In this document: piece after piece, positions 8,886-16,837 of the stretch
How the letters are laid out: each line of letters opens with the position of its first letter
How positions within the stretch are numbered: position 1 is the first letter of the stretch
Source: Gluconobacter sp. P1C6_b
GTDB taxonomy: Bacteria > Pseudomonadota > Alphaproteobacteria > Acetobacterales > Acetobacteraceae
NCBI RefSeq assembly: GCF_018811945.1
Contig: NZ_JACRVU010000007.1
Location: 70,198 to 134,197 of the forward strand
Direction of reading: 5' to 3'
DNA: 64,000 nt
The notes under the pieces: generated by a model
Seen by the model: the letters and a program-made list of their open reading frames with translations, nothing else
Databases searched by the model: none
Told to the model about the DNA's origin: nothing
Position numbers and translations under genes: made by a program

Positions 8886-11401
8886 AGAAGCTGACCGGCG
8901 CTCTGATTGCCGTCATCGTTGCCATTGTGGGTGTGAGTGTGGCCACGCATGTTCTGATCGATCAGGATGCGCTGCGCGAGCGTGTGGCGGTGGCGCTGAA
9001 GCACCAGACGGGGCTTACGATGCAGGTCCGTCATTCGTCGGTGCAGCTTCTGCCCTGGCCGGCGTTCGAGGCGTCCGACGTCGTGCTGACGCGCGATGGT
9101 CAGACGCCGGTTCTCAAGGCTCATACGATTCATGCGGGTATTGCCGTCTTTGCCCTGCTGCATCGTGAGGTCCGGTTTCAGGACTTCGTGGTTGAGGGCG
9201 CGACGGTCAGTCTCGTTCGCGGTCTGGACGGGCAGGCCAACTGGTCCATGACGCCGGATCGTGAGAACGAGGATGCGTCTCTCCCGGTGCATGGTCAGAG
9301 CGGGCAGCGGATTCAGGCGCACTGGGATCTGTCTCTGGACGGGCTACATGTCGCACAGGCTTCCGTGCTCTGGAATGACCGTCTGACCCGCACGAGCGGT
9401 TCGTTCGGTCTGGATACGCTGGATCTGGCAGGGCTGCGCAGTTCCAGCCCTTGGATCAGCCTTCAGGGGCATCATGCGGGCACGCCGTTCACGCTCAAGG
9501 GGCATGTCGGCAATCTGTCGCAGATCCGGGGGACGCAGCCCTGGGCGTTTAGCATCGGGACGACGCTGGGCGATGGCGAAAAGCGCGACTGGCTTAATCT
9601 GGACGGGCGGATCGGCAATCCGTCCCGGATGGAGAACGTGGTTCTGACGGCACAGGGCGAATGGCCCAATCTTCAGGACGCGCACCGTCTGTTCCCGCAT
9701 GCCAATCTTCCGAATGTCCCGGCCCTTGGCGGGGATGTTGCGGTTCAGGGCAGTCCCGGTCCGCTGACGGATCTGGATGGGGACGCGCTGCTGCATCAGG
9801 TTCTGGCCGGGATGACGCCGACGCGCGTGCATCTGCATGCCGGTTATGTCGCACTGCGGCAGGGCGTGTTGCGGAACCTGCATGTCGACTCCGCCGGGCC
9901 GGATGCGGCGCTGACCGCCACGGCGGATACGCAGTGGCGGGATACGGCCTGGCATGTCGAAGCCGGGGCAGGGACGATGCAGCAGGCGCTTGCGGCCTGG
10001 CGCGACGGGTTGAAGACCGCTGTTCCGCTGACGGTGGAGCTGCGGAGCCAGACGACGCTCCTCTCCGGTGCGCCGGCCGTCACTGCGCCGGACAATGCGC
10101 GCTTCGCTCTTTCGGGAACGATTGGAGCGGAAAATGGACATCTCGTAGCGGAAGGGAGTGGCAAGACGCTCCATCTGCCGGGAGCGGTACTGCATGATGT
10201 CAGTGTGCATGGCACGCTGGACGCGCAGGACCGCGAGAACCTGTCGCTCGATGGACTGACCTTCGGCAGTAAGGAACTCTCCGTGGACGGCGCTCTCAAG
10301 CTGGTTCTGGGGCATGACGTTCCGCCGGTCGCGAGCGGAAACCTGCATGCCGCGAAAATGGATCTGGATGTGCTCAAGGGGCTGTGGCTCCAGTCTGCGC
10401 AACCGGCTGCTCCGGTTGTGGCGCCCGCTGTTCCGGGTGTTGCCGTGCCGCAGCCTGTGGCGCCGCAGAATGAGGGTCCGGTCCCGGCTGTGAGCGATCA
10501 TCCTTCGGCTGAGTCGGCCCCTGCGGACCCGACGCCGTCCTGGGTGAAGCGGTTGCGGGCGCAGGATGTGAACCTGCATCTGACGGCGGATCATGTCGTG
10601 TTTGCGGGGCGGGATTATACAGATCTGGCGACGCGCCTGACGCTTTCTGGTGGCCATCTGCGTCTGGATCCGATTTCCGGTCAGGCCCAGGGACTGCCAC
10701 TTTCGGGAATGGCGGAACTGGATGCCAGTGCGCTTCCGGTGACGGGCAGTGTGACGTTCCAGCCGCTGATGCTGCCGGCCGGTCTGCTGGAGACGCAGCT
10801 TGGGATGCCGCTTCTGCTTCAGGGGCCGGTGCAGGTCGTGGGGCAGCTTTCGGCGAAGGGCAACAGTTCGCAGGAGCTGCGGCAGTCGCTGGACGGGCAT
10901 CTGGGCATCTCCATGGTGGATGGCCAGGTGCAGAGCGAGCTTCTGGGGCAGATGGCAGGGTCGGCGGCCAGTGTCGTGCTCGGGAAAGGGGGGCGTTCGC
11001 TCCGCTGTCTGGGGCTGCACATGAGCATTGCGAACGACGTCGCCCATATCGACACGCTAGGGCTTCAGTCCGGGCGGTTCTCGACGTCGGGCAGCGGGAC
11101 TGTCGGGCTTGGGACGCAGGCGCTGGATCTTCGTCTTCTGCCAGTGGTGGATTTTGAAGGGGCGGGCGCGTCCACACCCGTGGTTCTGACGGGCACGCTG
11201 GGCGCGCCGCATGTCGAGCAGGATCGTGACGCGGGTGGCAATTTCCATGTGACGATTGGCGGGGACAGCAATACAGCCGATCCCTGCACGGCACCGCTGG
11301 CTGCGGCGCGGGAAGGGCAGGCTGGTCCGGCCCCTGCGGCGATCAAGGCCCATCATTCGAAGGCCGGGGATATCCTGCGGGCTCTGGGAGTTCTGCATTG
11401 A
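8882..11401 (+). CDS. AsmA family protein
   Basis: 839 residues. A short cytosolic N-terminus (MKK) precedes one transmembrane helix (residues 5-25), then the AsmA N-terminal domain, with the typical LDQDALRERVAVALKHQTG and LLPWPAFEASDV motifs. A Pro/Ala-rich linker (about residues 510-555) separates it from the C-terminal AsmA repeats, including GSGTVGLGTQALDLRLLPVV. The protein is anchored in the inner membrane and extends through the periplasm, with roles in phospholipid transport or outer-membrane assembly inferred from the clan. It overlaps the rluC stop and its own stop overlaps the TTG start of ATP12. Two AsmA-clan genes in 8 kb are likely to divide labour in lipid transport. Confidence 0.87.
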   Translation: MKKLTGALIAVIVAIVGVSVATHVLIDQDALRERVAVALKHQTGLTMQVRHSSVQLLPWPAFEASDVVLTRDGQTPVLKAHTIHAGIAVFALLHREVRFQDFVVEGATVSLVRGLDGQANWSMTPDRENEDASLPVHGQSGQRIQAHWDLSLDGLHVAQASVLWNDRLTRTSGSFGLDTLDLAGLRSSSPWISLQGHHAGTPFTLKGHVGNLSQIRGTQPWAFSIGTTLGDGEKRDWLNLDGRIGNPSRMENVVLTAQGEWPNLQDAHRLFPHANLPNVPALGGDVAVQGSPGPLTDLDGDALLHQVLAGMTPTRVHLHAGYVALRQGVLRNLHVDSAGPDAALTATADTQWRDTAWHVEAGAGTMQQALAAWRDGLKTAVPLTVELRSQTTLLSGAPAVTAPDNARFALSGTIGAENGHLVAEGSGKTLHLPGAVLHDVSVHGTLDAQDRENLSLDGLTFGSKELSVDGALKLVLGHDVPPVASGNLHAAKMDLDVLKGLWLQSAQPAAPVVAPAVPGVAVPQPVAPQNEGPVPAVSDHPSAESAPADPTPSWVKRLRAQDVNLHLTADHVVFAGRDYTDLATRLTLSGGHLRLDPISGQAQGLPLSGMAELDASALPVTGSVTFQPLMLPAGLLETQLGMPLLLQGPVQVVGQLSAKGNSSQELRQSLDGHLGISMVDGQVQSELLGQMAGSAASVVLGKGGRSLRCLGLHMSIANDVAHIDTLGLQSGRFSTSGSGTVGLGTQALDLRLLPVVDFEGAGASTPVVLTGTLGAPHVEQDRDAGGNFHVTIGGDSNTADPCTAPLAAAREGQAGPAPAAIKAHHSKAGDILRALGVLH

Positions 11402-12093
11402 GCGGGCATAAGCGTTTCTGGAAAGCGGTTTCGGTCGTATCGGAGAACGGGCTGTTCCAGCCACGTCTGGATGGACGGCCGATCCGTCTGCCGCAGGGTC
11501 ATGTTCTGGCTGTGCGTTCGTCTGCGCTGGCTGAGGCCATTGCGGGTGAGTGGGGGCAGATTGCGGAAGGCGCGGCTTTCACGCCGGATTCCCTGCCTTT
11601 GACGCGGATGGCCGGGACGATGATCGAGCGGATTGCGCCCGATTCGCAGGTCGCGCGTGACATGCTGCTCGGACTCGGAGTGGACGACGGACTGTGCTAC
11701 TGCGCAGAGGGGATCGAGCCTGTTGCGGCGCAGGTTTTCGCGTGGCTTTCGGGTTACGGGCTCCACCCGAATGTAACTGATGGTCTCATGCCGGTTGTGC
11801 AGCCCGAGGGCTATCTGGAGGCTCTGGGGCAGCTTCTGGCGCCCCAGGGTGATCTGGAGCTCGCGGTTCTGGGCGTTCTGACGCAGGCGACGGGCAGCCT
11901 GCTTCTGTCACTGGCGGTCGTGGGTGGTGCTGTCAGCCTCGTGGATGCGGTGCTCTGGGCCAATAATGATGAAAAATCCCAGCTTGCGACCTGGGGGCAG
12001 GATGATGAACTCGTCCGCACGATGGAGAACCGCGAGAAGGACATTCTCGATGCGGGCATGTTCCTGACGCTCGGGCGGCAGGTTTCGATCTGA
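11398..12093 (+). CDS. ATP12-type F1-ATPase assembly chaperone
   Basis: 231 residues. ATP12 proteins bind the F1 alpha subunit before it enters the hexamer; alphaproteobacteria share the family with mitochondria. The N-terminal RFWKAVSV...FQPRLDGRPIRLP stretch is typical, and the C-terminal half carries the conserved LSLAVVGGAVSLVDAVLWANNDE region. The only start consistent with the family alignment is TTG at 11398, which overlaps the TGA of the AsmA gene; no ATG or GTG lies close by in frame. This implies translation coupled to the gene upstream and probably a modest level. A short hairpin (12101-12118) without a T tract follows the stop. Confidence 0.87.
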   Translation: MSGHKRFWKAVSVVSENGLFQPRLDGRPIRLPQGHVLAVRSSALAEAIAGEWGQIAEGAAFTPDSLPLTRMAGTMIERIAPDSQVARDMLLGLGVDDGLCYCAEGIEPVAAQVFAWLSGYGLHPNVTDGLMPVVQPEGYLEALGQLLAPQGDLELAVLGVLTQATGSLLLSLAVVGGAVSLVDAVLWANNDEKSQLATWGQDDELVRTMENREKDILDAGMFLTLGRQVSI

Positions 12094-12247
12094 GAGGAAA
12101 ATGCCCTGAATGGGGCATGATCTTGCCATATTCGGGGATCATTGAAGCTCCAGCCATGAGACAGAACGAGATGATTGGTGACTCGCCCCGGGCAGGGATC
12201 GGGCGCTATCTCCGGATCTGTCGAACACTGTGAGATTCGAGGAAGAT

Positions 12248-12379
12248 ATGTCCGTATCCGTTCGTAGGCCCCTGCTGCGCCACATGGGTACCCGTGTTGT
12301 GAAGACCTGTTCCATCGGGGCATGGCTTTTTCTGGCTGCGACGCCGCTGATCGTGGTGGTCTGCGCCATTCACGGCTGA
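12248..12379 (+). CDS. Small single-pass membrane protein candidate (43 residues)
   Basis: A short open frame begins with ATG at 12248, preceded by GAGGAA at 12239-12244, a good ribosome site with slightly tight spacing. The first 20 residues are basic (four Arg in the first 16), followed by a hydrophobic span of about 20 residues (IGAWLFLAATPLIVVVCAI), ending in HG. That is the layout of a single-pass inner-membrane microprotein with its N-terminus inside. It lies alone between the ATP12 gene and a strong bidirectional terminator. I do not recognise a family. Evidence is the ribosome site, the membrane span and the terminator placement; it remains a candidate. Confidence 0.5.
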   Translation: MSVSVRRPLLRHMGTRVVKTCSIGAWLFLAATPLIVVVCAIHG

Positions 12380-12395
12380 GCCTCGGCACCATCAG

Positions 12396-12442
12396 ACACA
12401 AAAAAGCCCGGCCCCTTTTGGGAGTGCCGGGCTTTTTTTGTG
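12396..12442. terminator. Bidirectional intrinsic terminator
   Basis: A stem of GCCCGGC against GCCGGGC with an inner C/G-rich extension is flanked by A6 on the left and T7 on the right (ACAAAAAAGCCCGGC to GCCGGGCTTTTTTTGTG). It works in either direction, ending the plus-strand ATP12/small-protein unit and the minus-strand LprI-like gene. Confidence 0.93.
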
Positions 12443-12460
12443 TCTTCAAAGCTGGAATGT

Positions 12461-12895
12461 TCAGTTCCGGGGGCTGAGTGCGGGTTCGGGAAGGATCGGG
12501 GTTGTCCGATCCGGAAAGGTCAGCCAGTTCTGCCAGAGTTCGTAGGTCCGCTCTTCGGTGAGCTTCAGCCGACAGGACAGTTCCATGGATGTTCTGATCG
12601 TGCTGTCTGACCAGCGGCCCGACACGGCCTTGCATTCTGCCTGACGGAAAGCCCACCAAGCGGATTCGCCTTTGCGGAAATCCGCCTGTGTCCGTGACGC
12701 GATGCCCGGCCCCTGCATCCGCCGGAGCGCTGCTTCCGTGTATCGCTTCAGTTGCGCCTCGGCCTGAGCCAGACGGGAACTGAAGCAGGACTGGATTTCT
12801 GGCGTCGTCCTGCCTGGGCAGACCGGGGCCGCCAGTGCCGGCTGGGCCAGCAGCAGGGCCGTGACGCAACAGACGGGCAGGTGGCGGATCCTCAT
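12461..12895 (-). CDS. LprI-like (DUF1311) exported protein
   Basis: 144 residues. A signal peptide (cleaved about residue 22, ALA) precedes a DUF1311/lysozyme-inhibitor-LprI-type domain: an early Cys in PVCPG, C37 in IQSCFSSRLAQAEAQL, then the WWAFRQAECKAVSG motif and a terminal C in ELSCRLKLTEERTYEL. The four cysteines fit the disulfide pattern of the family. LprI of Mycobacterium inhibits lysozyme, but most DUF1311 proteins are uncharacterised, so lysozyme inhibition is only one possibility here. The gene stands alone between ispDF and a bidirectional terminator. Confidence 0.85.
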   Translation of the reverse strand: MRIRHLPVCCVTALLLAQPALAAPVCPGRTTPEIQSCFSSRLAQAEAQLKRYTEAALRRMQGPGIASRTQADFRKGESAWWAFRQAECKAVSGRWSDSTIRTSMELSCRLKLTEERTYELWQNWLTFPDRTTPILPEPALSPRN

Positions 12896-12929
12896 GGCAG
12901 TGCTCCGTGTACGGACGGTGAAATGAAGG

Positions 12930-14096
12930 TCAGGCTTCTCCGGTATCGGGAACCATAATGCTCACCGTGGCGGTGGCGGCAATCCCTTCTTCACGGCCCG
13001 TGAAGCCCAGACGTTCGGAAGTCGTGGCCTTGACCGAGATGCGGCTGACGCTGACCTTGAGAAGATCAGCCAGGCGGTTGCGCATGGCTTCGGCGTGCGG
13101 GCCGATCTTGGGGCGTTCACAGATCAGCGTGACGTCGGCATTCACGAGAAAGCCGCCGCGCTCGCGGATGCGCTCACCGGCATGGACCAGAAAGCGGGCC
13201 GAATCCATATCCTTCCATTCGTTGTCGGACGGCGGGAAATGGCGGCCGATATCGCCTTCGGCCAGCGCGCCGTAGATGGCGTCGCACAGCGTGTGGATGC
13301 CGACATCGGCGTCGGAATGTCCGGCGAGGCCCTTCGTATGGGGCACCTCAATGCCGCACAGGATCAGCTTGCGGCCTTCCTCGAAGGCATGGACGTCATA
13401 GCCCAGTCCGACGCGGGGCAGCAGGTTCCGGTCAATCACACCTTCAAGACGCATCAGGTCCTCCGCAACAGTCAGTTTGATATTGTTTTCCGACCCTTCG
13501 ACGATCGCGACCGGATGGCCAGCCTGTTCGAGCAGGGCGGCATCATCGGTGCGTGCGTCACGAAGGGTGCGGTGAAGTTCGAGCAGGGTGCCGAAGCGGA
13601 AACCCTGCGGGGTCTGGGCGCGCCACAGCCCGTCCCGCGGGACGGTATCGACGATGATGCCGTCGGCAGCCTTCTTGATCGTGTCGATGACGGCGACGGC
13701 CGGGATCACGCCTTCATGGGTTTTCAGGGCGTTGATGACGTTCTGCACCACTTCTGCCGGGACGCAGGGGCGGGCACCATCATGAACCAGCACCAGATCG
13801 GGTGGCTCGGGCAGTTTCGCCAAAGCCTCAAGGCCGTTGCGCACGCTGTCGTGGCGTTCTGCGCCGCCGCTGACGGGAGGCAAAATATCCAGTCCCTTGA
13901 GGCTGTCGGCCAGCAGGGGATCATCCCCGACCGGCAGGAGCACGTCCACATGTGGCAGGAGGGCTTCGGCGGCTCTGCGGATGACGGGTTTGCCCCGCAG
14001 CATCCGGAACTGCTTGGAAGAATTTTCCTCGCTCTGCGAGGAGGCGTCAAAGCGCCGGCCACGACCGGCGGCAAGAAGGAGGGCAGCGATACGCAT
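12930..14096 (-). CDS. ispDF: Bifunctional IspD/IspF (MEP cytidylyltransferase / MECDP synthase)
   Basis: 388 residues. The N-terminal half is Isp[12 protein letters not shown] nucleotide-binding loop, with KQF, then VHDGARPCV at about residue 110. The C-terminal half, from about residue 228, is Isp[14 protein letters not shown] and [16 protein letters not shown], which hold the zinc ligands (D-x-H and the later H). The two domains catalyse steps 3 and 5 of the methylerythritol phosphate route to isoprenoids; the fusion is common in alphaproteobacteria. I start at the ATG at 14096, giving the standard [14 protein letters not shown]-terminus; the longer open frame adds 26 residues without family support. 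Confidence 0.95.
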   Translation of the reverse strand: MRIAALLLAAGRGRRFDASSQSEENSSKQFRMLRGKPVIRRAAEALLPHVDVLLPVGDDPLLADSLKGLDILPPVSGGAERHDSVRNGLEALAKLPEPPDLVLVHDGARPCVPAEVVQNVINALKTHEGVIPAVAVIDTIKKAADGIIVDTVPRDGLWRAQTPQGFRFGTLLELHRTLRDARTDDAALLEQAGHPVAIVEGSENNIKLTVAEDLMRLEGVIDRNLLPRVGLGYDVHAFEEGRKLILCGIEVPHTKGLAGHSDADVGIHTLCDAIYGALAEGDIGRHFPPSDNEWKDMDSARFLVHAGERIRERGGFLVNADVTLICERPKIGPHAEAMRNRLADLLKVSVSRISVKATTSERLGFTGREEGIAATATVSIMVPDTGEA

Positions 14097-14180
14097 GGGG
14101 GAGGAATGGGCCGGGATGGCGGGAACGTCAAGCTTGTGTGACTGTTCTCCTGCCTCTCCGTGTGGCCCGCCCACGACCGG

Positions 14181-14654
14181 TCAGTGCACCAGTGTGCTGT
14201 CGTGGGGGCTGTCGAGGCTGAAAACGGGGATGCTGACGTCAAAGCGGTGGCCTGAACGTGGCTCGACCATGTGATAGGTGCCGCGCATGAAGCCGGTCGG
14301 CGTCGTGAGCATGGCGCCGGACGTGTAATCGAACTGTTCGTTAGGCGCGATCACCGGCTGTTCGCCGACAACGCCATCGCCATGGACATGTTCTTTGCGC
14401 CCAAGTCCGTCCACGATTTCCCAGCTCCGCGAAAGGAGCTGGAAGGTGTCTTTCCGCTCGTTCTCGATGCTGATGTGATAGGCCCAGGCGTATTGATGCT
14501 CTTCGGGATGGGACTGGTCGTCCAGCCAGAAGGTCCGGACCGTGACCGTCACGTCGTCCGTGGTTTCGCTGAAGCGGGGAGCGCTTTCCATGGCTTCGGC
14601 GAGTGCCGTCTCGGGATCGGCATGAAGATGGGGGTGGGATGACTTGTCAGGCAT
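14181..14654 (-). CDS. apaG: ApaG protein
   Basis: 157 residues, slightly longer than the usual 125 because of a poorly conserved N-terminal extension (His/Asp/Glu-rich, residues 1-30). The immunoglobulin-like ApaG fold is evident from VTVRTFWLDDQSHPEEHQYAWAYHISIEN, then LLSRSWEIVDGLG, and GVVGEQPVIAPNEQFDYTSG near the C-terminus. ApaG has been linked to magnesium/cobalt resistance and resembles a domain of some F-box proteins, but its biochemical role is not settled. It lies between ispDF and metZ on the same strand with gaps of 40-85 bases. Confidence 0.93.
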   Translation of the reverse strand: MPDKSSHPHLHADPETALAEAMESAPRFSETTDDVTVTVRTFWLDDQSHPEEHQYAWAYHISIENERKDTFQLLSRSWEIVDGLGRKEHVHGDGVVGEQPVIAPNEQFDYTSGAMLTTPTGFMRGTYHMVEPRSGHRFDVSIPVFSLDSPHDSTLVH

Positions 14655-14695
14655 GACGCCATTGTAAAGCCATCCCGGGCATTTGTCAGGAAAAC

Positions 14696-15889
14696 TTATG
14701 CGAGGGCCGCGACAGCCGCCGCACCGCGCTTGAGATCATCGATCAGGTCTGCCGGATCTTCCAGACCGACGGAGAGGCGGATGGCGCCGTCCGTGATGCC
14801 GAGACGGGCACGCTCTTCCTCGCTGACGCGCATATGCGTCGTCGTGGCGGGATGGGTGGCCAGGCTGCGGGCGTCGCCGAGATTATTGGAAATCGCGATG
14901 ACCCTGAAAGCGTTCATGAAGGCGAACGCACCCTCACGGTCCTTGTCCACCACGAACGCGACCATGGACCCGCCATTGCTCATCTGGGCCTTGGCCAGTT
15001 CATGCTGCGGATGGTCGGCGCGGCCCGGATAGCGGACCTGAACGATTCCCGGCAGTTCGGCCAGCGCATCGGCTACGGCGGCGGCGTTGCGGGCCATGGC
15101 ATCCGTACGGAGTTGGAGGGTTTCCAGACCCTTGAGCAGGACCCAGGCATTGAACGGCGACAGGGCGTTGCCCGTGTTGCGGGTGAAAGGCTGGAGTGTC
15201 TCGTTGATCCACTTGCTGGAGCCGAGCACCGCGCCGCCGAGGACGCGGCCCTGACCGTCGATATGTTTCGTACAGGAATAGACGATCACATCCGCGCCAA
15301 GCCTGAGCGGGGACTGGCCGAGCGGGGTGGCGAAGACGTTGTCCACGATCAGCAGGCCGCCTGCCTTGTGCGTCAGCTCCGCGACGCGGGCGATGTCGAG
15401 CACGTCGAGCATCGGGTTGGACGGGCTTTCGATCAGCACGGCGGCTGTTGGCCTGGACAGTGCGCGCTCCCAGGCGTCGTAATCCGTGCCGTCCACCAGT
15501 TCGGTCTCGATGCCGTAGCGGGGCAGGAGGTTGGTTACGATCCAGTAGCAGGAGCCGAATATGGCGCGGGAAGCCACGACACGGTCACCGGCCTTTACAG
15601 TCGACAGGATGGCCGAGGAGACGGCGCCCATGCCGGTGGCGGTGGCAACGCAGGCTTCGGCGCCTTCGAGAAGGGCCAGACGCTCCTGAAGCGTATCGAC
15701 GGTCGGGTTTCCGAAGCGGGAATACTGGAAGTGCTGAACGTCGCCCGTGAAGGTGGCGGCGGCCTGTTCGGCGCTGTCATAGACGAAGCCGGATGTCAGG
15801 AAGAGCGCCTCGGACGTTTCACCGAACTCGGTGCGGTTCGGGGCTTCGTGCAGGAGACGGGTGGCTGTGCGCCAGTTTTCTGAAGACAT
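14696..15889 (-). CDS. metZ: O-succinylhomoserine sulfhydrylase (Cys/Met metabolism PLP enzyme)
   Basis: 397 residues. The enzyme makes homocysteine from O-succinylhomoserine and sulfide in methionine synthesis. It is a PLP-fold type I enzyme of the cystathionine gamma-synthase family; the PLP lysine lies in YSCTKHIDGQG (K208), and YSRFGNPT (about residues 56-63) is the usual cofactor-phosphate contact from the neighbouring subunit. The MetZ subgroup, rather than MetB or MetC, is the best fit. I start at 15889 because GGAGGG lies 8-13 bases upstream; the frame is open to 16099, but that region holds a riboswitch. Regulation by S-adenosylmethionine through the SAM-II element at 15979-16034 supports the methionine role. 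Confidence 0.92.
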   Translation of the reverse strand: MSSENWRTATRLLHEAPNRTEFGETSEALFLTSGFVYDSAEQAAATFTGDVQHFQYSRFGNPTVDTLQERLALLEGAEACVATATGMGAVSSAILSTVKAGDRVVASRAIFGSCYWIVTNLLPRYGIETELVDGTDYDAWERALSRPTAAVLIESPSNPMLDVLDIARVAELTHKAGGLLIVDNVFATPLGQSPLRLGADVIVYSCTKHIDGQGRVLGGAVLGSSKWINETLQPFTRNTGNALSPFNAWVLLKGLETLQLRTDAMARNAAAVADALAELPGIVQVRYPGRADHPQHELAKAQMSNGGSMVAFVVDKDREGAFAFMNAFRVIAISNNLGDARSLATHPATTTHMRVSEEERARLGITDGAIRLSVGLEDPADLIDDLKRGAAAVAALA

Positions 15890-15904
15890 GATGTGTCCCT
15901 CCAT

Positions 15905-15928
15905 AAAACGCCCTGTTTGTGCAGGGCG
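15905..15928 (-). terminator. Hairpin with short U tract between SAM-II aptamer and metZ
   Basis: On the minus strand CGCCCTG, a six-base loop and CAGGGCG form a perfect 7-bp stem followed by TTTT, just before the ribosome site. The 5' arm sequence GCCCTG also occurs immediately after the aptamer (15971-15980). The 3' arm could therefore pair with either copy, giving terminator and antiterminator states. It may be the riboswitch expression platform; the short T tract makes it a weak terminator, so it could instead hide the ribosome site. Confidence 0.6.
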
Positions 15929-15978
15929 CATGTGGCGGGCCGTGGAAGTCCTGGAAATCGTTCGATAACGATGCAGGG

Positions 15979-16034
15979 CCTCTTTAGCGCAGTTCTTTAG
16001 CCTCGCCGCAAGCCGGCCGCTCAAATCACGAGGG
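15979..16034 (-). ncRNA. SAM-II riboswitch aptamer
   Basis: Reading the minus strand, CCUCG is followed by UGAUUUGA, then GGCUUGCGG, CGAGG, CUAAAGAA and GCGCUAAAGAGG. CCUCG (16033-16029) pairs with CGAGG (16005-16001) as P1. The invariant blocks of the SAM-II class, UGAUUU, UUGC and the two UAAA elements including the 3' GCUAAA pseudoknot strand, are present in the right order and spacing. The element lies 90 bases upstream of the metZ start, the usual location in alphaproteobacteria. Binding of S-adenosylmethionine is expected to lower metZ expression. Confidence 0.85.
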
Positions 16035-16151
16035 TCAGGCACGCCATGACGTTTCTGACAGGCAGGACTATGAGCCGTATTTCGGTTTTGCGTCAACACC
16101 TTGAAGGCGGATTGCAGAGGGATCGCAGAGCGGTTATGCTCGGGGTCGTTA

Positions 16152-16225
16152 GCGGGCGTAGTTCAATGGTAGAACGGCAGCTTCCCAAGCTGCATACGGG
16201 GGTTCGATTCCCCTCGCCCGCTCCA
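16152..16225 (+). tRNA. tRNA-Gly (anticodon CCC)
   Basis: A 74-nt cloverleaf: acceptor GCGGGCG pairs with CGCCCGC, the D arm holds TTCAATGGTAGAA, the anticodon stem GCAGC/GCTGC encloses loop TTCCCAA (anticodon CCC, reading GGG), and the T arm contains GGTTCGATTCC. The 3' CCA is encoded. It is the only plus-strand gene in a minus-strand block and runs head-on towards the secreted hypothetical gene with 20 bases between. Confidence 0.96.
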
Positions 16226-16245
16226 GACTTCCTGAAAAACAGTGG

Positions 16246-16785
16246 TTATTTGGGCATCGGCGGTGCGCTGAGCGTGTCCTGATATTCCTTGCCGTTCCAG
16301 ACCCAGCGGTCGTTCGGGCTAACCAGCAGGTCATGCATGCCCTTGTGGCGCGTGGGCAGGACGGAAATATCACCGTTCACGGAGTCCAGAACCGTGTTCC
16401 AGGTGTCGTTGTGCTTCAGATAGACGGAGGTCGTGCAGCCTGCGGAACCGCAGAGGCGGGCGGACTGAAGCTGCACGAACAGGGCTTCGTCATTCTTGCC
16501 CGAGGACAGCGGAGCGGAGCCGACGAGCACGACCGGCTGGTCATGATGTTTGGCCGCGTCCTGAAGATCATCTTCGTTCAGTTTGCGGGCGTCTTCATCC
16601 AGCTTCGTGCCCGGATGGGCCGTGAGGATGACGGGAGCCGCACCGGCGTTGGCGGACTGTGCCGCATGCCGTATGTGATGGCGGGTCTTGCCTGTCGCGG
16701 CATCCGCACAGGACAGGGCTCCGGGGAGCATGAAGGACAGGGCCAGAACCGCCGCGGGGCGGGAAAGAATCTGCTGGATCGACAT
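16246..16785 (-). CDS. Secreted hypothetical protein
   Basis: 179 residues from the ATG at 16785 (a further in-frame ATG lies four codons upstream). A signal peptide with a hydrophobic core (AAVLALSFMLPGALS) and likely cleavage about residue 29 precedes a basic/His-rich stretch (KTRHHIRHAAQ) and a small globular domain. Two close cysteines (LCGSAGC) may form a disulfide. The segment SVYLKHNDTWNTVLDSVNGDISVLPT, then DLLVSPNDRWVWNGKEY reads like an exported stress-response domain that ends in a W-x-W-NG-K-E-Y motif, similar in style to short periplasmic proteins with a repeated beta-strand fold. I recognise no named family. It is divergent from nothing; its ATG lies 50 bases downstream of the dioxygenase stop. 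Confidence 0.72.
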   Translation of the reverse strand: MSIQQILSRPAAVLALSFMLPGALSCADAATGKTRHHIRHAAQSANAGAAPVILTAHPGTKLDEDARKLNEDDLQDAAKHHDQPVVLVGSAPLSSGKNDEALFVQLQSARLCGSAGCTTSVYLKHNDTWNTVLDSVNGDISVLPTRHKGMHDLLVSPNDRWVWNGKEYQDTLSAPPMPK

Positions 16786-16837
16786 GAGACCTGTCATAAC
16801 ACGAAATTGAAGAAGAACATCTGTGAAGCTTCGGGTG

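Noticed and set aside
12101-12118. ATGCCC/GGGCAT hairpin after the ATP12 gene
   Set aside because: Short stem with no T tract; not convincing as a terminator.
15890-16099. N-terminal extension of metZ by 70 codons
   Set aside because: The region contains the SAM-II riboswitch and the hairpin, and a strong ribosome site lies directly in front of the ATG at 15889.
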